Part shown: in pieces, positions 1 to 9,700 of the stretch
How positions within the stretch are numbered: position 1 is the first letter of the stretch
Layout of the letters: the number at the start of each line of letters is the position of its first letter
Virus record (IMG/VR): IMGVR_UViG_3300042377_000486
Coordinates: 1 to 60,509 of that record
Reading direction: 5' to 3' (one strand)
DNA: 60,509 nucleotides
Source of the DNA: a virus
Notes under the pieces: model-generated
The model's input: the letters and a program-made list of their open reading frames with translations, nothing else
What the model was told of the DNA's origin: nothing
Database searches by the model: none
Program-made: the position numbers and the translations under genes

Positions 1-173
1 AGACCTCTTTTTGCGTCATAGTTTGACGAGTCTTCGTCTAGCTCTTCAATAAAGCGGATCTTTACAGCTTGTCCGTCAGCTAGCTTTAGCCAGCGAACTT
101 TGCTTCCAGTTCCTTCGTATTTTGGTCTGTCAAGCAGGGCGTTGATATCTTTTAATCCCTTTGTTACGCTCAT
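1..173 (-). CDS. ssDNA-binding-like protein, N-terminal part (cut by window edge)
   Basis: The reading frame opens with ATG at 173 after a good ribosome binding site (AGGAGA, 7 nt before the start) and runs off the left edge, so only 57 residues are seen. The visible part has a short helical start (GLKDINALLDRP) and then WLKLADGQAVKIRFIEELDE, a pattern I associate with phage gp32-like or other ssDNA-binding proteins. It lies just downstream of the primase in the replication group, which fits that role. The identification rests on the N-terminus and position only. Confidence 0.55.
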   Translation of the reverse strand, partial: MSVTKGLKDINALLDRPKYEGTGSKVRWLKLADGQAVKIRFIEELDEDSSNYDAKRG

Positions 174-202
174 ATTATTTCTCCTATTTTATTTGTTATT
201 TA

Positions 203-1147
203 TTATTTTAGCATATTGGCAATAGCGTTGTCAAACTTAAAGTCTAATAACTTTATGTCTTCGTCCGACATATCACCAATGTCTTTATACTTATTATCTA
301 GTTGTATTACGGAAACACGAGAGCCAAGCTTTTCTAGCAGCCTGTTTTTCATATTACCGCCTGCCTCATCATTATCTGCAATAACAATAATGTTATTGAA
401 ATATTTCTGAAGAAGTTCTATTTGCATACCAGAGACGTTTGCCCCTAGCGTTGCGACTGCAGAAAGGCCAACCTGATCTAGCCTAATTGCATCGAAAGAA
501 GATTCTACCACATAAACCTGCTCTGCAGTTTTTACACGATTTATGTTAAACAGGGTTTTGCTCTTGGGAAGTCCTGGAGTATTCTTAAACTCTTTACCCT
601 CAATTGATCTGCCAACAAAACCCAAGAGCATTCCGTCTGGGGAGTGAACTGGAACAGTGACCATATCAAAATTTTCTGAAAAGCCTAGGCCAAACTTTGC
701 CATAGATTCTTTATTAATTTTTCTACCATTAAAGTAGGTGCTAGCTCTTGGAGAGTCCATAGCTTGAAGGTGAAGTTTTTTAACTTGCAGCTCATCGTAG
801 GGAACATACTCTTGCCTGGTATGTAGCTGCCTTGTCATCTCTTGCTCAAGATCTGTTTGCTGCTCTTTGCTTTTTATAAAACGAACTGACTCAAAGTATG
901 TTCTTGCAGATGTAAACATTACAAACTCCACAAGATCTGATGTTTTGTGACAAGAGAAGCAATAAAAGATACCACTCTTTTTGTCTACTTCTCCAGCTGG
1001 GCTACGATAGTTGTTGTGAAATGGGCAGAAGATTATAAAGTCGGAATCAACCTCAGACTGAACGTCTATACCCGATCCCTCAAGAACTCTTTCAACTTGC
1101 TCTTTTGTGTATAGATTACTCTTGTTCCGTCTAGTCCTATTATCCAC
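203..1147 (-). CDS. DNA primase (CHC2 zinc finger + TOPRIM)
   Basis: A primase would make RNA primers at the phage replication fork. At 314 aa it is about half the length of bacterial DnaG. It has an N-terminal zinc-finger pattern (CPFH at residues 41-44, Cys63 and Cys66), a middle region typical of the DnaG core, and a TOPRIM domain with the acidic motifs VVESSFDAIR and ADNDEAGG near residues 213-268. A C-terminal helicase-interaction domain is not evident, as in many short phage primases. The start used is GTG at 1147. It overlaps the upstream gene by 82 bp, but the zinc finger lies so near the N-terminus that a much later start is unlikely. The helicase gene is two genes upstream in the same direction. 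Confidence 0.92.
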   Translation of the reverse strand: MDNRTRRNKSNLYTKEQVERVLEGSGIDVQSEVDSDFIIFCPFHNNYRSPAGEVDKKSGIFYCFSCHKTSDLVEFVMFTSARTYFESVRFIKSKEQQTDLEQEMTRQLHTRQEYVPYDELQVKKLHLQAMDSPRASTYFNGRKINKESMAKFGLGFSENFDMVTVPVHSPDGMLLGFVGRSIEGKEFKNTPGLPKSKTLFNINRVKTAEQVYVVESSFDAIRLDQVGLSAVATLGANVSGMQIELLQKYFNNIIVIADNDEAGGNMKNRLLEKLGSRVSVIQLDNKYKDIGDMSDEDIKLLDFKFDNAIANMLK

Positions 1148-1392
1148 TGTGTTTTTTTCTTTCCTACGTATATTCCATATGTCGTTAATTTAAATTCAAA
1201 TATTTGTACTTCTTTATTATACCTTATTGTGAAGTCTGGGTCAAGGTCTAGCCTTGGCACATACCCCAAAGTTTTCATTTCAACTAGTAATAGTTTTATG
1301 TATTCTATTTTTAGTCGTGCAATTGTTGAATCGTCATAGATGATGCCATCTAGGAAGAAGCTCTTAATCGGTTTATGGTGTAAACTGTCCAT
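1066..1392 (-). CDS. conserved-looking phage protein of unknown function
   Basis: This 108-aa protein lies between the helicase and primase genes and overlaps the primase start by 82 bp in another frame. It is mixed alpha/beta in appearance, with a helical segment (IEYIKLLLVEMKTLGYVP) and a beta-rich second half ending in basic residues. I recognise no domain. A TATAAT box lies 5 nt before the ATG, right after the helicase stop codon, suggesting separate and possibly leaderless expression. Its position suggests a replication role, but that is only context. Confidence 0.7.
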   Translation of the reverse strand: MDSLHHKPIKSFFLDGIIYDDSTIARLKIEYIKLLLVEMKTLGYVPRLDLDPDFTIRYNKEVQIFEFKLTTYGIYVGKKKTQWIIGLDGTRVIYTQKSKLKEFLRDRV

Positions 1393-1397
1393 AAACC

Positions 1398-1403
1398 ATT
1401 ATA
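1398..1403 (-). promoter_or_regulatory. TATAAT -10 box, leaderless layout
   Basis: The minus strand reads TATAAT, then 5 nt, then the ATG of the 108-aa gene at 1392, directly behind the helicase stop codon. No ribosome binding site is visible. Transcription starting about 6 nt after the box would begin at the start codon. Confidence 0.5.
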
Positions 1404-1404
1404 A

Positions 1405-2625
1405 CTACTTATCTTCATAATCTTTATATTTGTACCATCCCTTGTCAAAGTCAGCTTGAACAAGGAAGTCTCCCATAAATCCATTACGGTTTTTCCTGAA
1501 TACACATTCTAGGATATCGCTATTAGCAGCTCTACCCATTGCTAGGACCCAGTCGGCATCGTAGGCAATTTGACGTGACCAAGCTGTCTGACCCAGCGTA
1601 GGGACGGTGTCTAGCTTTGTAACATCATCTGGCGTGGCAGAAGAAATAGCCATAATTGGAACTTCTTCTCCAATAGCCATAAGCTTTAGCTCACGAGACA
1701 AGTTCTTCATTCTTACAGTTTCGTTATCTGACTTTTGATTAGGACTCATTAGCTGTAGATAGTCAACAATAACAAAGTCTGGCTTATACTGATCTATCTT
1801 TCCACGAAGAACCGATGGGGTAATGTCTCCACCAGTATCATTAGAAATGATGTGAAACTCTGGCTTACCCTCGACGTTTACCTTGTGCCAACGCTTAAGG
1901 TCTTCAATATCTATTTCTCCGTTACTTATCTTACGGTGCGACCAAAGACCCTCGCCCATAATAGTAAATACACGATTACGAACTTCTGTCTCCGACATCT
2001 CAAGGCTGATGACCATTGGAGACTTGCCCTGCTTCCAAGCTTGAACAGCAAAGTAAAGAGATAGCCAAGACTTTCCAATACCTGGATAAGCAAGGAACAC
2101 TCCTAGCTGTCCTGGCATAATTCCAGAAGGGAGGTAGTTGTCAAAACCTGGCAAACCAGTTTTAATTCCAAGTATGCCCAGCTCTTTCTGTCTTTGCACA
2201 TTCTCAAAGTAAGCTACAGCAGAGTCAATATCTGTGACGTCAATGTCACGAATAACAGCCGTATTCTTTTTTAACTCTGATGTTTTTGTGATTAGCTCTT
2301 CTAGTGCTTCTGGGCCTTTGCCACTTTGGACATCTGCAGCTGTTGTCATAAGGATATCTTTTAGACTAGCATTAAGATACTCTGCTTGTAATTCTTCTAG
2401 GTGGTGCTTTGTTGAACCTACATCTTCTGTAGTAGAGAAGTCTCTAAATTTTTCTACAACTAGGGTTGTTGGGGGAACGGATCCATTTACCTCAGAATAT
2501 TTTCTAATGAACTGCCAAACATCTGTGTGAGTGCGCAATAGGTTTTCTACGTTTGCTTGCAGCAAAACGTGGACCTGTTTGTCTTTTAAGACTGCAGATA
2601 TTAGCTTAGCCTCTACATTACTCAC
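1405..2625 (-). CDS. replicative DNA helicase, DnaB family
   Basis: The 406-aa protein fits a DnaB/gp41-type hexameric helicase that unwinds DNA at the fork and works with the primase. It has an N-terminal helical domain and a RecA-like ATPase domain. The Walker A motif is in AYPGIGKSWLSL near residue 185 and Walker B in VIVDYLQLMSP near residue 290. It ends with a DnaB-like segment about distinguishing DNA-bound states (FRKNRNGFMGDF). The start is GTG at 2625 and overlaps the upstream 102-aa gene by 8 bp, suggesting coupled translation. No intein or frameshift is visible. Confidence 0.93.
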   Translation of the reverse strand: MSNVEAKLISAVLKDKQVHVLLQANVENLLRTHTDVWQFIRKYSEVNGSVPPTTLVVEKFRDFSTTEDVGSTKHHLEELQAEYLNASLKDILMTTAADVQSGKGPEALEELITKTSELKKNTAVIRDIDVTDIDSAVAYFENVQRQKELGILGIKTGLPGFDNYLPSGIMPGQLGVFLAYPGIGKSWLSLYFAVQAWKQGKSPMVISLEMSETEVRNRVFTIMGEGLWSHRKISNGEIDIEDLKRWHKVNVEGKPEFHIISNDTGGDITPSVLRGKIDQYKPDFVIVDYLQLMSPNQKSDNETVRMKNLSRELKLMAIGEEVPIMAISSATPDDVTKLDTVPTLGQTAWSRQIAYDADWVLAMGRAANSDILECVFRKNRNGFMGDFLVQADFDKGWYKYKDYEDK

Positions 2626-2926
2626 TTAACCATTCCTTCGCTTTTTGTCGTCTTTCAGATCTTTCCCTTAAGTCCTGAACAATTCTTTCTCTAGATTCTA
2701 TAATTGTTTCTGCGTAGTTTGCAAAATACTTCCAAGATGGGTTAGGGCTTACTTCAAAATAGTAGTCTAGCATATCGTAACAAATCTCTAGGGTAAAAGA
2801 CTCTATCAAGGCATCTGCAGCCCATTGCTCTACGTTAAGATTTACGATTGGCTTTTCTTCATACCTAGCTTTGTGTAGTTTACTATACCTACTAAGCAAA
2901 GCCATTCGGTATTTACGCTCAGCCAT
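2618..2926 (-). CDS. small helical protein upstream of helicase, possible helicase loader
   Basis: This 102-aa, charged, mostly helical protein directly precedes the helicase and overlaps it by 8 bp. It begins MAERKYRMALLSRYSKLHK, contains a central ICYDMLDYYFEV helix, and ends in a strongly basic/acidic helix (RERIVQDLRERSERRQKAKEW). Small helical proteins next to phage DnaB genes are often helicase loaders or inhibitors (for example the G39P type), so that is a reasonable guess. I see no diagnostic motif, and function is inferred from place and size alone. Confidence 0.65.
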   Translation of the reverse strand: MAERKYRMALLSRYSKLHKARYEEKPIVNLNVEQWAADALIESFTLEICYDMLDYYFEVSPNPSWKYFANYAETIIESRERIVQDLRERSERRQKAKEWLSE

Positions 2927-3135
2927 TACTTGCTGTCGATTTCAGAAGAGGCTTCTTTAACCTTTTCTGCTAGCTTGTTTTCTACAAATTCATAGACACG
3001 TTCAAAGGCTTCTCCAGTGTTTTCGCTGTCTCGCTTGCTATCTGATACCTCTAGGTCAATTCTTAGTGACTGAAAGTTGCCAAGGTTAAGAGTGTATCCT
3101 AACCCAACTTTTACTCTAGTGCTTTCGTTTTCCAT
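2926..3135 (-). CDS. conserved phage protein, unknown function (69 aa)
   Basis: This 69-aa protein contains a pattern seen in many actinophage genomes next to the replication genes: a beta-rich VGLGYTLNLGNFQSLRIDLE segment, then an acidic linker, then a helix (AFERVYEFVENKLAEKVKE). Function is not known to me. The GAAGGAAC sequence upstream is a plausible ribosome binding site. It ends at 2926, sharing one base with the start of the next gene, so it is probably co-translated with the helicase group. Confidence 0.75.
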   Translation of the reverse strand: MENESTRVKVGLGYTLNLGNFQSLRIDLEVSDSKRDSENTGEAFERVYEFVENKLAEKVKEASSEIDSK

Positions 3136-3150
3136 ACCCAGTTCCTTCTA

Positions 3151-3693
3151 TTATATGCTTTCATTCCAAATTGGAATAAATCTACCATCTTCTGTTTTCG
3201 TATAAGTCAGTATACCATCTCCCAGACGCCTTGTCAATTCCTGACGGCTAGGAGTTATATCGTTGGTTATTAGCTTATCATTTCTTGGTCTACCCATGTG
3301 GTAGGTAGCTAGTATATCACGAATTTCTTTTACCTGTGATTCTGCGTAATAGGATCTTACTTGCCATCCAGTTCCCCCGCCTTTTTGGGATCCAGTAGGA
3401 TGAGGAATAATTTCACGCTTCATCAAGCTTGGCATATACTTCTTATGACGATTTACTAGTGAGGCTGTTTCTCCAACAGTATAAGCCCTCTCCCTATTTT
3501 TTTTAAAATCTGAAATCAAACAACTCTCAATCCTATCTTTTACAATATTGTAAACTGACATGATTCCATTAGACTTGTTTAAGTGATGAACTCTTATTAG
3601 GTCTCCGTTTAAAAACCAAACCTTCTTGTTTCCTGGAATAACTGGTAAAGAGTTATACTCTACCATGTCGACTTGGCCGTGTCTTTTAGCCAT
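3151..3693 (-). CDS. MerR-like helix-turn-helix DNA-binding protein
   Basis: The 180-aa protein has a central segment, AYTVGETASLVNRHKKYMPS followed by LMKREIIPHPTG, that reads as a MerR/excisionase-type winged helix-turn-helix, then a basic helical tail with an AT-hook-like MGRPRND motif. The N-terminal 60 residues look like a small beta domain (WFLNGDLIRVHHL). Such proteins are common between tail and replication genes of actinophages and are thought to be regulators or DNA-binding accessories. It starts 2 nt after the tail-like gene at 3696, so it is probably transcribed from the structural operon into the replication genes. Confidence 0.7.
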   Translation of the reverse strand: MAKRHGQVDMVEYNSLPVIPGNKKVWFLNGDLIRVHHLNKSNGIMSVYNIVKDRIESCLISDFKKNRERAYTVGETASLVNRHKKYMPSLMKREIIPHPTGSQKGGGTGWQVRSYYAESQVKEIRDILATYHMGRPRNDKLITNDITPSRQELTRRLGDGILTYTKTEDGRFIPIWNESI

Positions 3694-3695
3694 TG

Positions 3696-4139
3696 TTAGT
3701 TTGGAATACCGACAGCAATAATATGAACCTTAACGGCTAGCTGTCCTGGGCTATTAAAACGAACAATTCCATTTACTGCCGAGTTAGTAACGCTTGAAAT
3801 AACTACAGACACATCTTTTCCAGATGATGTTCCCTCGATAAGAACTGGGGTAGCTGTGACAATTGGAGGATACTTGTATTCACCCTTAAAAGAGTATGTA
3901 AAAGATTGGTCTGTTTCTGCAGTTACATTTGTTAGGGTTGGATAAATAACATGCTCTCCAGCCACCACTTTTGTATCCGTAAGCAGTGTACTTTGGCGGC
4001 CCTCTGATGTATCTATCGATGCATACTTATATCTTGCAGAAGATATCTGAGAAGATAAATCATTGATTGCTTCAACTATTTGATAGACATAATTTACGTC
4101 TAGAGGCTGTCCTCTGTCTGGTGTTGGTATTCTTGCCAT
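3696..4139 (-). CDS. small virion/tail-associated protein (putative)
   Basis: The 147-aa protein has a short helical N-terminus (YVYQIVEAINDLSSQIS) followed by a beta-rich domain with many Ser/Thr/Val residues, typical of phage tail decoration or fibre C-terminal domains (FTYSFKGEYKYPPIVTATPV). No enzyme motif is seen. It sits at the end of the tail gene series. Its own extended -10 box lies 5 nt before the ATG and no ribosome binding site is visible, so it may be translated from a leaderless transcript. Confidence 0.6.
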   Translation of the reverse strand: MARIPTPDRGQPLDVNYVYQIVEAINDLSSQISSARYKYASIDTSEGRQSTLLTDTKVVAGEHVIYPTLTNVTAETDQSFTYSFKGEYKYPPIVTATPVLIEGTSSGKDVSVVISSVTNSAVNGIVRFNSPGQLAVKVHIIAVGIPN

Positions 4140-4144
4140 AGTTA

Positions 4145-4153
4145 ATTATAACA
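4145..4153 (-). promoter_or_regulatory. extended -10 promoter (TGTTATAAT), leaderless layout
   Basis: The minus strand reads TGTTATAAT, then TAACT, then the ATG at 4139. The 27-nt gap between genes has no Shine-Dalgarno sequence. The position of the box predicts a transcript starting at or next to the start codon. Confidence 0.6.
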
Positions 4154-4166
4154 CAAACAAACGGGT

Positions 4167-4628
4167 TTATGAGAGGCTAACTACAAAATCTTCTATATTG
4201 CAAATCTCTAGGGCAGGGCTTAATACCTTTTCTATCCCAGCAAGCTGTATCTTGACACGTATACCAGTGGCAGCAGAAGGTCTTAAAAAAGAATAAGATT
4301 GAGATAATGAAGATCCATGATAGGCATAGCTGCCCCAAGCAAACGTTGAGGTTCCAGTATTATATATGCCAAAACTTACAAAAACATCATATGATGAAGC
4401 TACGGGAGATTCTTCCCAAATTGCTGTAATTGCTAAAGAGGTGTCAGACAACTGAAGGCCCCCAAGTACATCTTCTATAAAAGGTTTTGCATCTAAGGTG
4501 TATATGGGAGACCAGGGGGATGTTCTATTCTTATCTTCCGAAATAACTCGGTATCGAATTAGGTACTCCCCATTTGGAGAAAGTGGTGGCAAGTCCTTTT
4601 TTTCAATAGTTACCTTTTTAGCTGGCAT
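4167..4628 (-). CDS. minor tail protein with Fn3-like fold (putative)
   Basis: The 153-aa protein begins with a lysine-rich stretch and then EYLIRYRVISEDKNRTSPWS, which reads like a fibronectin type III strand pattern with the SPWSPIY signature, followed by a second beta-rich half. It overlaps the upstream 393-aa gene by 11 bp. Such proteins are usually exposed tail-tip components that may touch the cell surface. No catalytic residues are visible. Confidence 0.65.
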   Translation of the reverse strand: MPAKKVTIEKKDLPPLSPNGEYLIRYRVISEDKNRTSPWSPIYTLDAKPFIEDVLGGLQLSDTSLAITAIWEESPVASSYDVFVSFGIYNTGTSTFAWGSYAYHGSSLSQSYSFLRPSAATGIRVKIQLAGIEKVLSPALEICNIEDFVVSLS

Positions 4629-5799
4629 TTCCAGTACCCAGATCTACATCTAGTGCAAAACGAAACTCTACTAGGTTTGCAGTATTTGAAACTTTTACAA
4701 TTGGAAGAATATCTGGAGATCTTACTACGGAATAGCCAGTCATTCCGTATAATGGATTAATAGAAGAAGTATTTTCTAGCCTAATTGCGTCGAGAGCTAC
4801 GTAGTAGTCTGAGGTTGGTGTTCCCCCAGCTCCCAATACCGATGCCCAAATTTTTACAACGTTAACAGTATTCCAAGTAAAGCTTGTGCTTTTGATTAAA
4901 TCTTTTAATTGCTTGGTTACAACAATATATCTATTGGTTGCAAAATCATAGCCACCAACTCCGTTAGTTATGTCTACTTGGAACTGAGCATAGTTTGTTG
5001 CTTCTTCAGCATCGCTATCTGCAAACTCAACTAACAGCTTTACTCTTGTTGGGTGAAAGCCATTTGCTGTAGGCGTTGCACTTTTATTAACAATAGAAAA
5101 TGCAAGCTTTAGCTCATCACTTGCTGAATTTTTATTAAAATCAAGACTTGCTCCAGTCAAGTGTATATGATTTGATCCATTAGTGGCTACCATCCTTGAT
5201 CCTGAAGGAATAGATAGGGTTGACTCATTTCCTGGGATAAATATTGTGTTATTTAAATACCTGCAAGACTCATATCTATTTAGCCTATTAATGTCAAGAA
5301 GGGTTGTATTGTCAGCATTGGTTTGAAAGACTGCGGGAACTCTAGGAGTAATTATTGCTTTCTCTAGAGGGTCTTGCGCCAAGGGGGTATTAACCACCTC
5401 AATCGTGGATGCTGCAGTTGCTGTGTGATACTCCCAGTTTTCTGCTGTTGAAAAAGAATAAACGGTTTTACTATCGTATGCTCCAGCAGTTGGATTTGAT
5501 GCAGCAGAATAAATTCCTATTTCTGTAATTTCGTATCTTTCAATCGTTGGTAGTTCGGCTGTTAAAACAATTTTAGAATCGCCATTTTCATTTACATATC
5601 CCCTTGAGCTAATTGGAACACGAAACATTTCAAAGTCTAAATTTTTCTTTGCTAGGATGTCGGTTATGTCCTCGCTGGTTGGGTCATAGGTTATAGCTTT
5701 AGGGGTTGGTCCACAACCAATAGCAATATGAGTTGCGTAAGATGGAGCCTGTCCAATAAGGTACTTAGCCAATAGGTTTTTGCCAACATCTGTAATCAT
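4618..5799 (-). CDS. minor tail / tail-tip protein
   Basis: The 393-aa protein starts ITDVGKNLLAKYLIGQAPSY, followed by a THIAIGCG segment. This N-terminus is common in phage baseplate or fibre adaptor proteins. The rest is beta-rich, with a lectin-like stretch (RLNRYESCRYLNN, MVATNGSNHIHLTG) that may be a carbohydrate-binding jelly roll, though that is not certain. It overlaps both neighbours by a few bases, so translation is probably coupled within the tail-tip group. Confidence 0.72.
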   Translation of the reverse strand: MITDVGKNLLAKYLIGQAPSYATHIAIGCGPTPKAITYDPTSEDITDILAKKNLDFEMFRVPISSRGYVNENGDSKIVLTAELPTIERYEITEIGIYSAASNPTAGAYDSKTVYSFSTAENWEYHTATAASTIEVVNTPLAQDPLEKAIITPRVPAVFQTNADNTTLLDINRLNRYESCRYLNNTIFIPGNESTLSIPSGSRMVATNGSNHIHLTGASLDFNKNSASDELKLAFSIVNKSATPTANGFHPTRVKLLVEFADSDAEEATNYAQFQVDITNGVGGYDFATNRYIVVTKQLKDLIKSTSFTWNTVNVVKIWASVLGAGGTPTSDYYVALDAIRLENTSSINPLYGMTGYSVVRSPDILPIVKVSNTANLVEFRFALDVDLGTGNAS

Positions 5800-6716
5800 G
5801 AATAATCCTCTTCATATATTGTACCATCAAAAACTTTTCCAGAAGAGACCATTTGGACCTCTATTTCGTAATCTGCCTTAGTGTTAATTACATCAATTAT
5901 AACATTTTTAGTAATTGGATCAATGTAGGCTACTAGGGGTGGGTCTTCGTTTGTAGTTTGCTCTATATGATTTTCTAGCTTTATTGCAAAATTCTTAAAA
6001 TATTCTTCTCCAGAGCCTGGCATCTTTACCATGTTTTGTGGGTTATAATCAATTGCCAACTGAGAAACGTTTTTTATTGGCCTATAGATTATGTTTTGTC
6101 CATTAACAGTATCGTGTCTTACAAGGTTTATTAATTCTAAGCCGCCAATTTTTTCTAAAGTTAGTTTAAGGATTAATTCTATCGGCACATCGTTTTCATC
6201 AATAAGGACATCTTCTGGTGTCGCATACTTGACTGGTTCTCTTGTAGCTGGAACGAGTGGTATTGGCATTCTGGCAATAGCCTCTTGCTTGGCTCGCTCT
6301 ACCGCTTCCTGCCTTTCTCTTTCAAGTCGTTCTCTTTCGAGCTGGGCCTGTCTTTCTCTTTCCAGTTGAGCCAGCCTATCTCTTTCTGCCTGGGCTGCCC
6401 TGTCCAGGGCTCCCTGATCTACCGCTGGAGCAGCGGGTCGTGATGGGGCTGAAGGGGCCGAAGGGGTTGAAGGAGCTGAAGGTTTGGCCGCAGCCGTAGC
6501 CTTGGAGTCTGTCATACTATTAAATCCAGAAATACCTAGCTTAGAGGCTTTAAAGGCTGCAGCACTTGCCTCCTGGTCTCTCTTTATTTGAGCAGCTTTT
6601 GCTGCAACCTCCCTCTCTATTTGATCTGGGGACTTTCCTACTTGTTGTGCCGTTGGCTTTGCTGCTGGTGCAGCAACTCTTTGTATTCTTGAGTTTGAGT
6701 CTTTACTAAGTGCCAT
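5796..6716 (-). CDS. minor tail protein with Ala/Pro and charged coiled region
   Basis: The 306-aa protein has two parts. Residues 1-160 are low complexity: Ala/Lys/Gln-rich, then a Pro-Ala-Ser stretch (APSTPSAPSAPSRPAAP), then a coil of repeated Glu-Arg-Gln-Ala units (RERQAQLERERLERERQEA). The C-terminal 145 residues form a compact domain (LTLEKIGGLELINLVRHDTV, then ENHIEQTTNEDPP) that I recall in minor tail proteins of actinophages. It lies between two large tail genes, so a rod or linker role in the tail tip is likely. Confidence 0.7.
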   Translation of the reverse strand: MALSKDSNSRIQRVAAPAAKPTAQQVGKSPDQIEREVAAKAAQIKRDQEASAAAFKASKLGISGFNSMTDSKATAAAKPSAPSTPSAPSAPSRPAAPAVDQGALDRAAQAERDRLAQLERERQAQLERERLERERQEAVERAKQEAIARMPIPLVPATREPVKYATPEDVLIDENDVPIELILKLTLEKIGGLELINLVRHDTVNGQNIIYRPIKNVSQLAIDYNPQNMVKMPGSGEEYFKNFAIKLENHIEQTTNEDPPLVAYIDPITKNVIIDVINTKADYEIEVQMVSSGKVFDGTIYEEDYS

Positions 6717-6718
6717 AA

Positions 6719-9700
6719 CTACACCTCACTCAAATATAGGCTCATGCTTGGTCCAGAAGAATCTTTTGCGTAGTCTATGCTGTATACTACAAATCTTTTT
6801 TCTGGTTCAAAGGCTACCTCGTCAGAGCTATCGGAATAGTTTATAGAAACTATATCTCCTAGCTGTATTGTTGGGTTAGCAAAAATGTTAACTCCCACAG
6901 ATTTTCTCGGCTTCATTATTTTTGATATTATCCATTTCATCAGATTGTTAGCTGTATCAGCGCTTTGAATATAGATAGAGTCAAGCAAGAATTGATTTCT
7001 GCCATAAGTTATTCTGCTAGTCTTTATATCATTGTAAAGCTCTTTTTGGGTAGTTGGAGATAAGATAGTCATATCTTCTTTTATCTGAGGGTTAGCAAAA
7101 TTTGCAGTTTTTTCAAAATAATTATCTACCGTTAGTTCGTAGCGAGAATCTTGGGTAAAAGTAATTCCTTGAATTCTTAGGTAGTTTCCTACAGTTTCAT
7201 CTAAGAACAAGAAGGTATCTGTAGCATTAAAGATTAGGAACTCTGCCCCATAGGCTCCTCCAAAAAATCCAGATACGGTATATCCACGAAGCTTGTTAAA
7301 GGTTGGAGATACCATCGAATATAAAGCTGGATATGCCTTATCATATTTGACGTTAAAGTATGCCATTTCTCTAAGAATACTTCCAAACTCCTCATAAAAA
7401 ATATTATACTGTGGTGGCTGCGCTGGACTTATTCCAGAAAGAAAGGTTGGCTGGACAATACCGTTAATTGAATATTTTCTGAATGCTTCGTTAGACGATA
7501 TATCAGTTTTATTTGTAAAAATTTTATTTGCAATTGGACCCAAAGAAACATCTGAGTTTTGACTATAGTTATTAGCTAGAGCATATACGTTTTCAAACAT
7601 ACAGTGAGAACCACCACGAACAAATAAAGACATGTTGTTTGCATTATTTAGCGGAAGGGGGTCTGGGTCATCTACGACAGCAACCTGAGTATCATTTAGA
7701 TATAGGTAAAATCTTCTAGATTTTTCTAGATCTTCATACTCTATTGCAAGGTCGTATACCGTTGTATACTCCTCAGCTATTACCCTAGACTGGCCAGCAA
7801 AATTTCCGTCATCAACAATAATTGAAGAAAGTCCACTCCAAAGTCTGACTGGTATTGCGTCTTCATCTTTAGTTAAAACCCATTTTGATGGTGGCCCAGA
7901 GTTATATATTGGAGGATTTACCCCAGAAATAATAACACGATTACCAGTTGTATAGCCGTGAGGCGTCGTTGTTGTATAGGTTAAAGTAGATACGTTCTTA
8001 GTGATTTGACTAATTTCATATACAACCGCAATACCAAATTGTCCATCTTCAACATGCCGAGATACATAACCACCAGAAACATAATCAGGAATTGTGCCGC
8101 TAGTTGGCAATGGCATAACAAAGGTGGTAGGGCTGGTTACAACAATTGTTGGCGGATTATTTCCAGCATTGGTTAATTTATAATAACCATTTTGTGAGGT
8201 AATTGTTTGTCCCCTTAGCAAAACTCTTTGCCCAGCCTGAACGATGGAAGGAGCAAGACTGCCAGATGGCAATATTAGTGGTGAGTTGGTTGAAGCTGTT
8301 AAAGTTGTTTCTGTAGCAACTGCAGGAAGATTATTGTCCAAAGTTAAACTTGTTGCTGTTGGGGTTGGTAGTGCTAGGGGGTCTCTCACAGGAGTCTGAA
8401 TATCATAGCTGGTATTTTTTAATAGTTTATAGAAAAATATATTGGATATTCCATCGGCACTATAAGTAGCGGGGGCCAAAGAAATATTTTCAGTTTGATT
8501 AATTCCTGTAGTATTTGCAACAGTAAACCCAGATCCACTTATTGTTATTGTGGTAGATGTTGCTGCAGTTACAGTCCAAGTTCCTAATGCATATACTGGC
8601 AAATTTACTGGGCTAGAAGTAGCAGATTTTCCAGAAGATATCATAACCTTACTGCCGACTGGATAGCTAGTGGCTGCGGAAGATACATAAACAGTTGCAA
8701 CGCTGGTTGTGGTAGCATCAAAGCGGGTTATGCTTTTTTTGATGTTAGGGGTACTTCTTTTATATAGGTCTATGTTTTTTTCTGACAATGCTGCTATTTC
8801 AAAATAATACCCATTGTTATTTTCTGGATTTAACAATGTTGCAATTCCACCACTTCCCCCAGAAATAGTTTTATTTTCATCTGGAGTTGTAGTAGGAACG
8901 TTAAAGTATGTTGTGGCCCCAGCTGGAGTTTGAACAGATTTCTCGTTATTTTCAAGTTTACCGACAATTCTCATTCTTGTTCCAAAATGTTTAAAAGAAC
9001 CACTAAGAGGTTTGTTTACATAGGAAATAAAGTCAATGGGGGTTTCTTGTGATGAAAAAGACGGACCGTTAAATACAAGAGCCGAAGCCTGAACAGTTTC
9101 TGAAGTTGAAGAGAGTTTATTCTTATTAGAGGTTTCTTCATTATGAGAAAAAGAAAGATAGTTTTTAATTACGCTAGATCTTGAGGCTTTTGTAGCTAGA
9201 GATTTGCTTACTCCAGCTGTACCAGCACTGGTGTCACCTTCAAAAGCAAGGTTTCCAAATAGATAAGCAGACTTCATTTTACAGCCATAAACATTTTCAT
9301 TATTTGTCCAGTATGGGTTTAGGCCAGCTGTGTGATTTACAACTGTTGTTCCAAACTGCCCCCTACCGTGCTTGGCTACTGAGCCATTAGACATTCTTGT
9401 TATTCCATCAAAAGTTTCATAGTTTGGCTCTGCATAAATTCTTGCACGGCCAGTTGGGTAAATCTTTCCGTTAAAAGAAAGTTTAGAAAAATAGTCTTCG
9501 TATTCTTGTGGACTAGATATCCAAACGTTTCCTCCAGTAAAATTAGAGTCTACCACGCTTGATGGCAAAACCGAAACATTGTATTCTACTGCGTCGTATC
9601 TAACGACCTCTCCATTAGAATAAAAGTATCCGTTATATCTTCCAATGTACAAAATGCCATCGCCAAAATCAATAATATTATTAACAAGTTCATGATTTAG

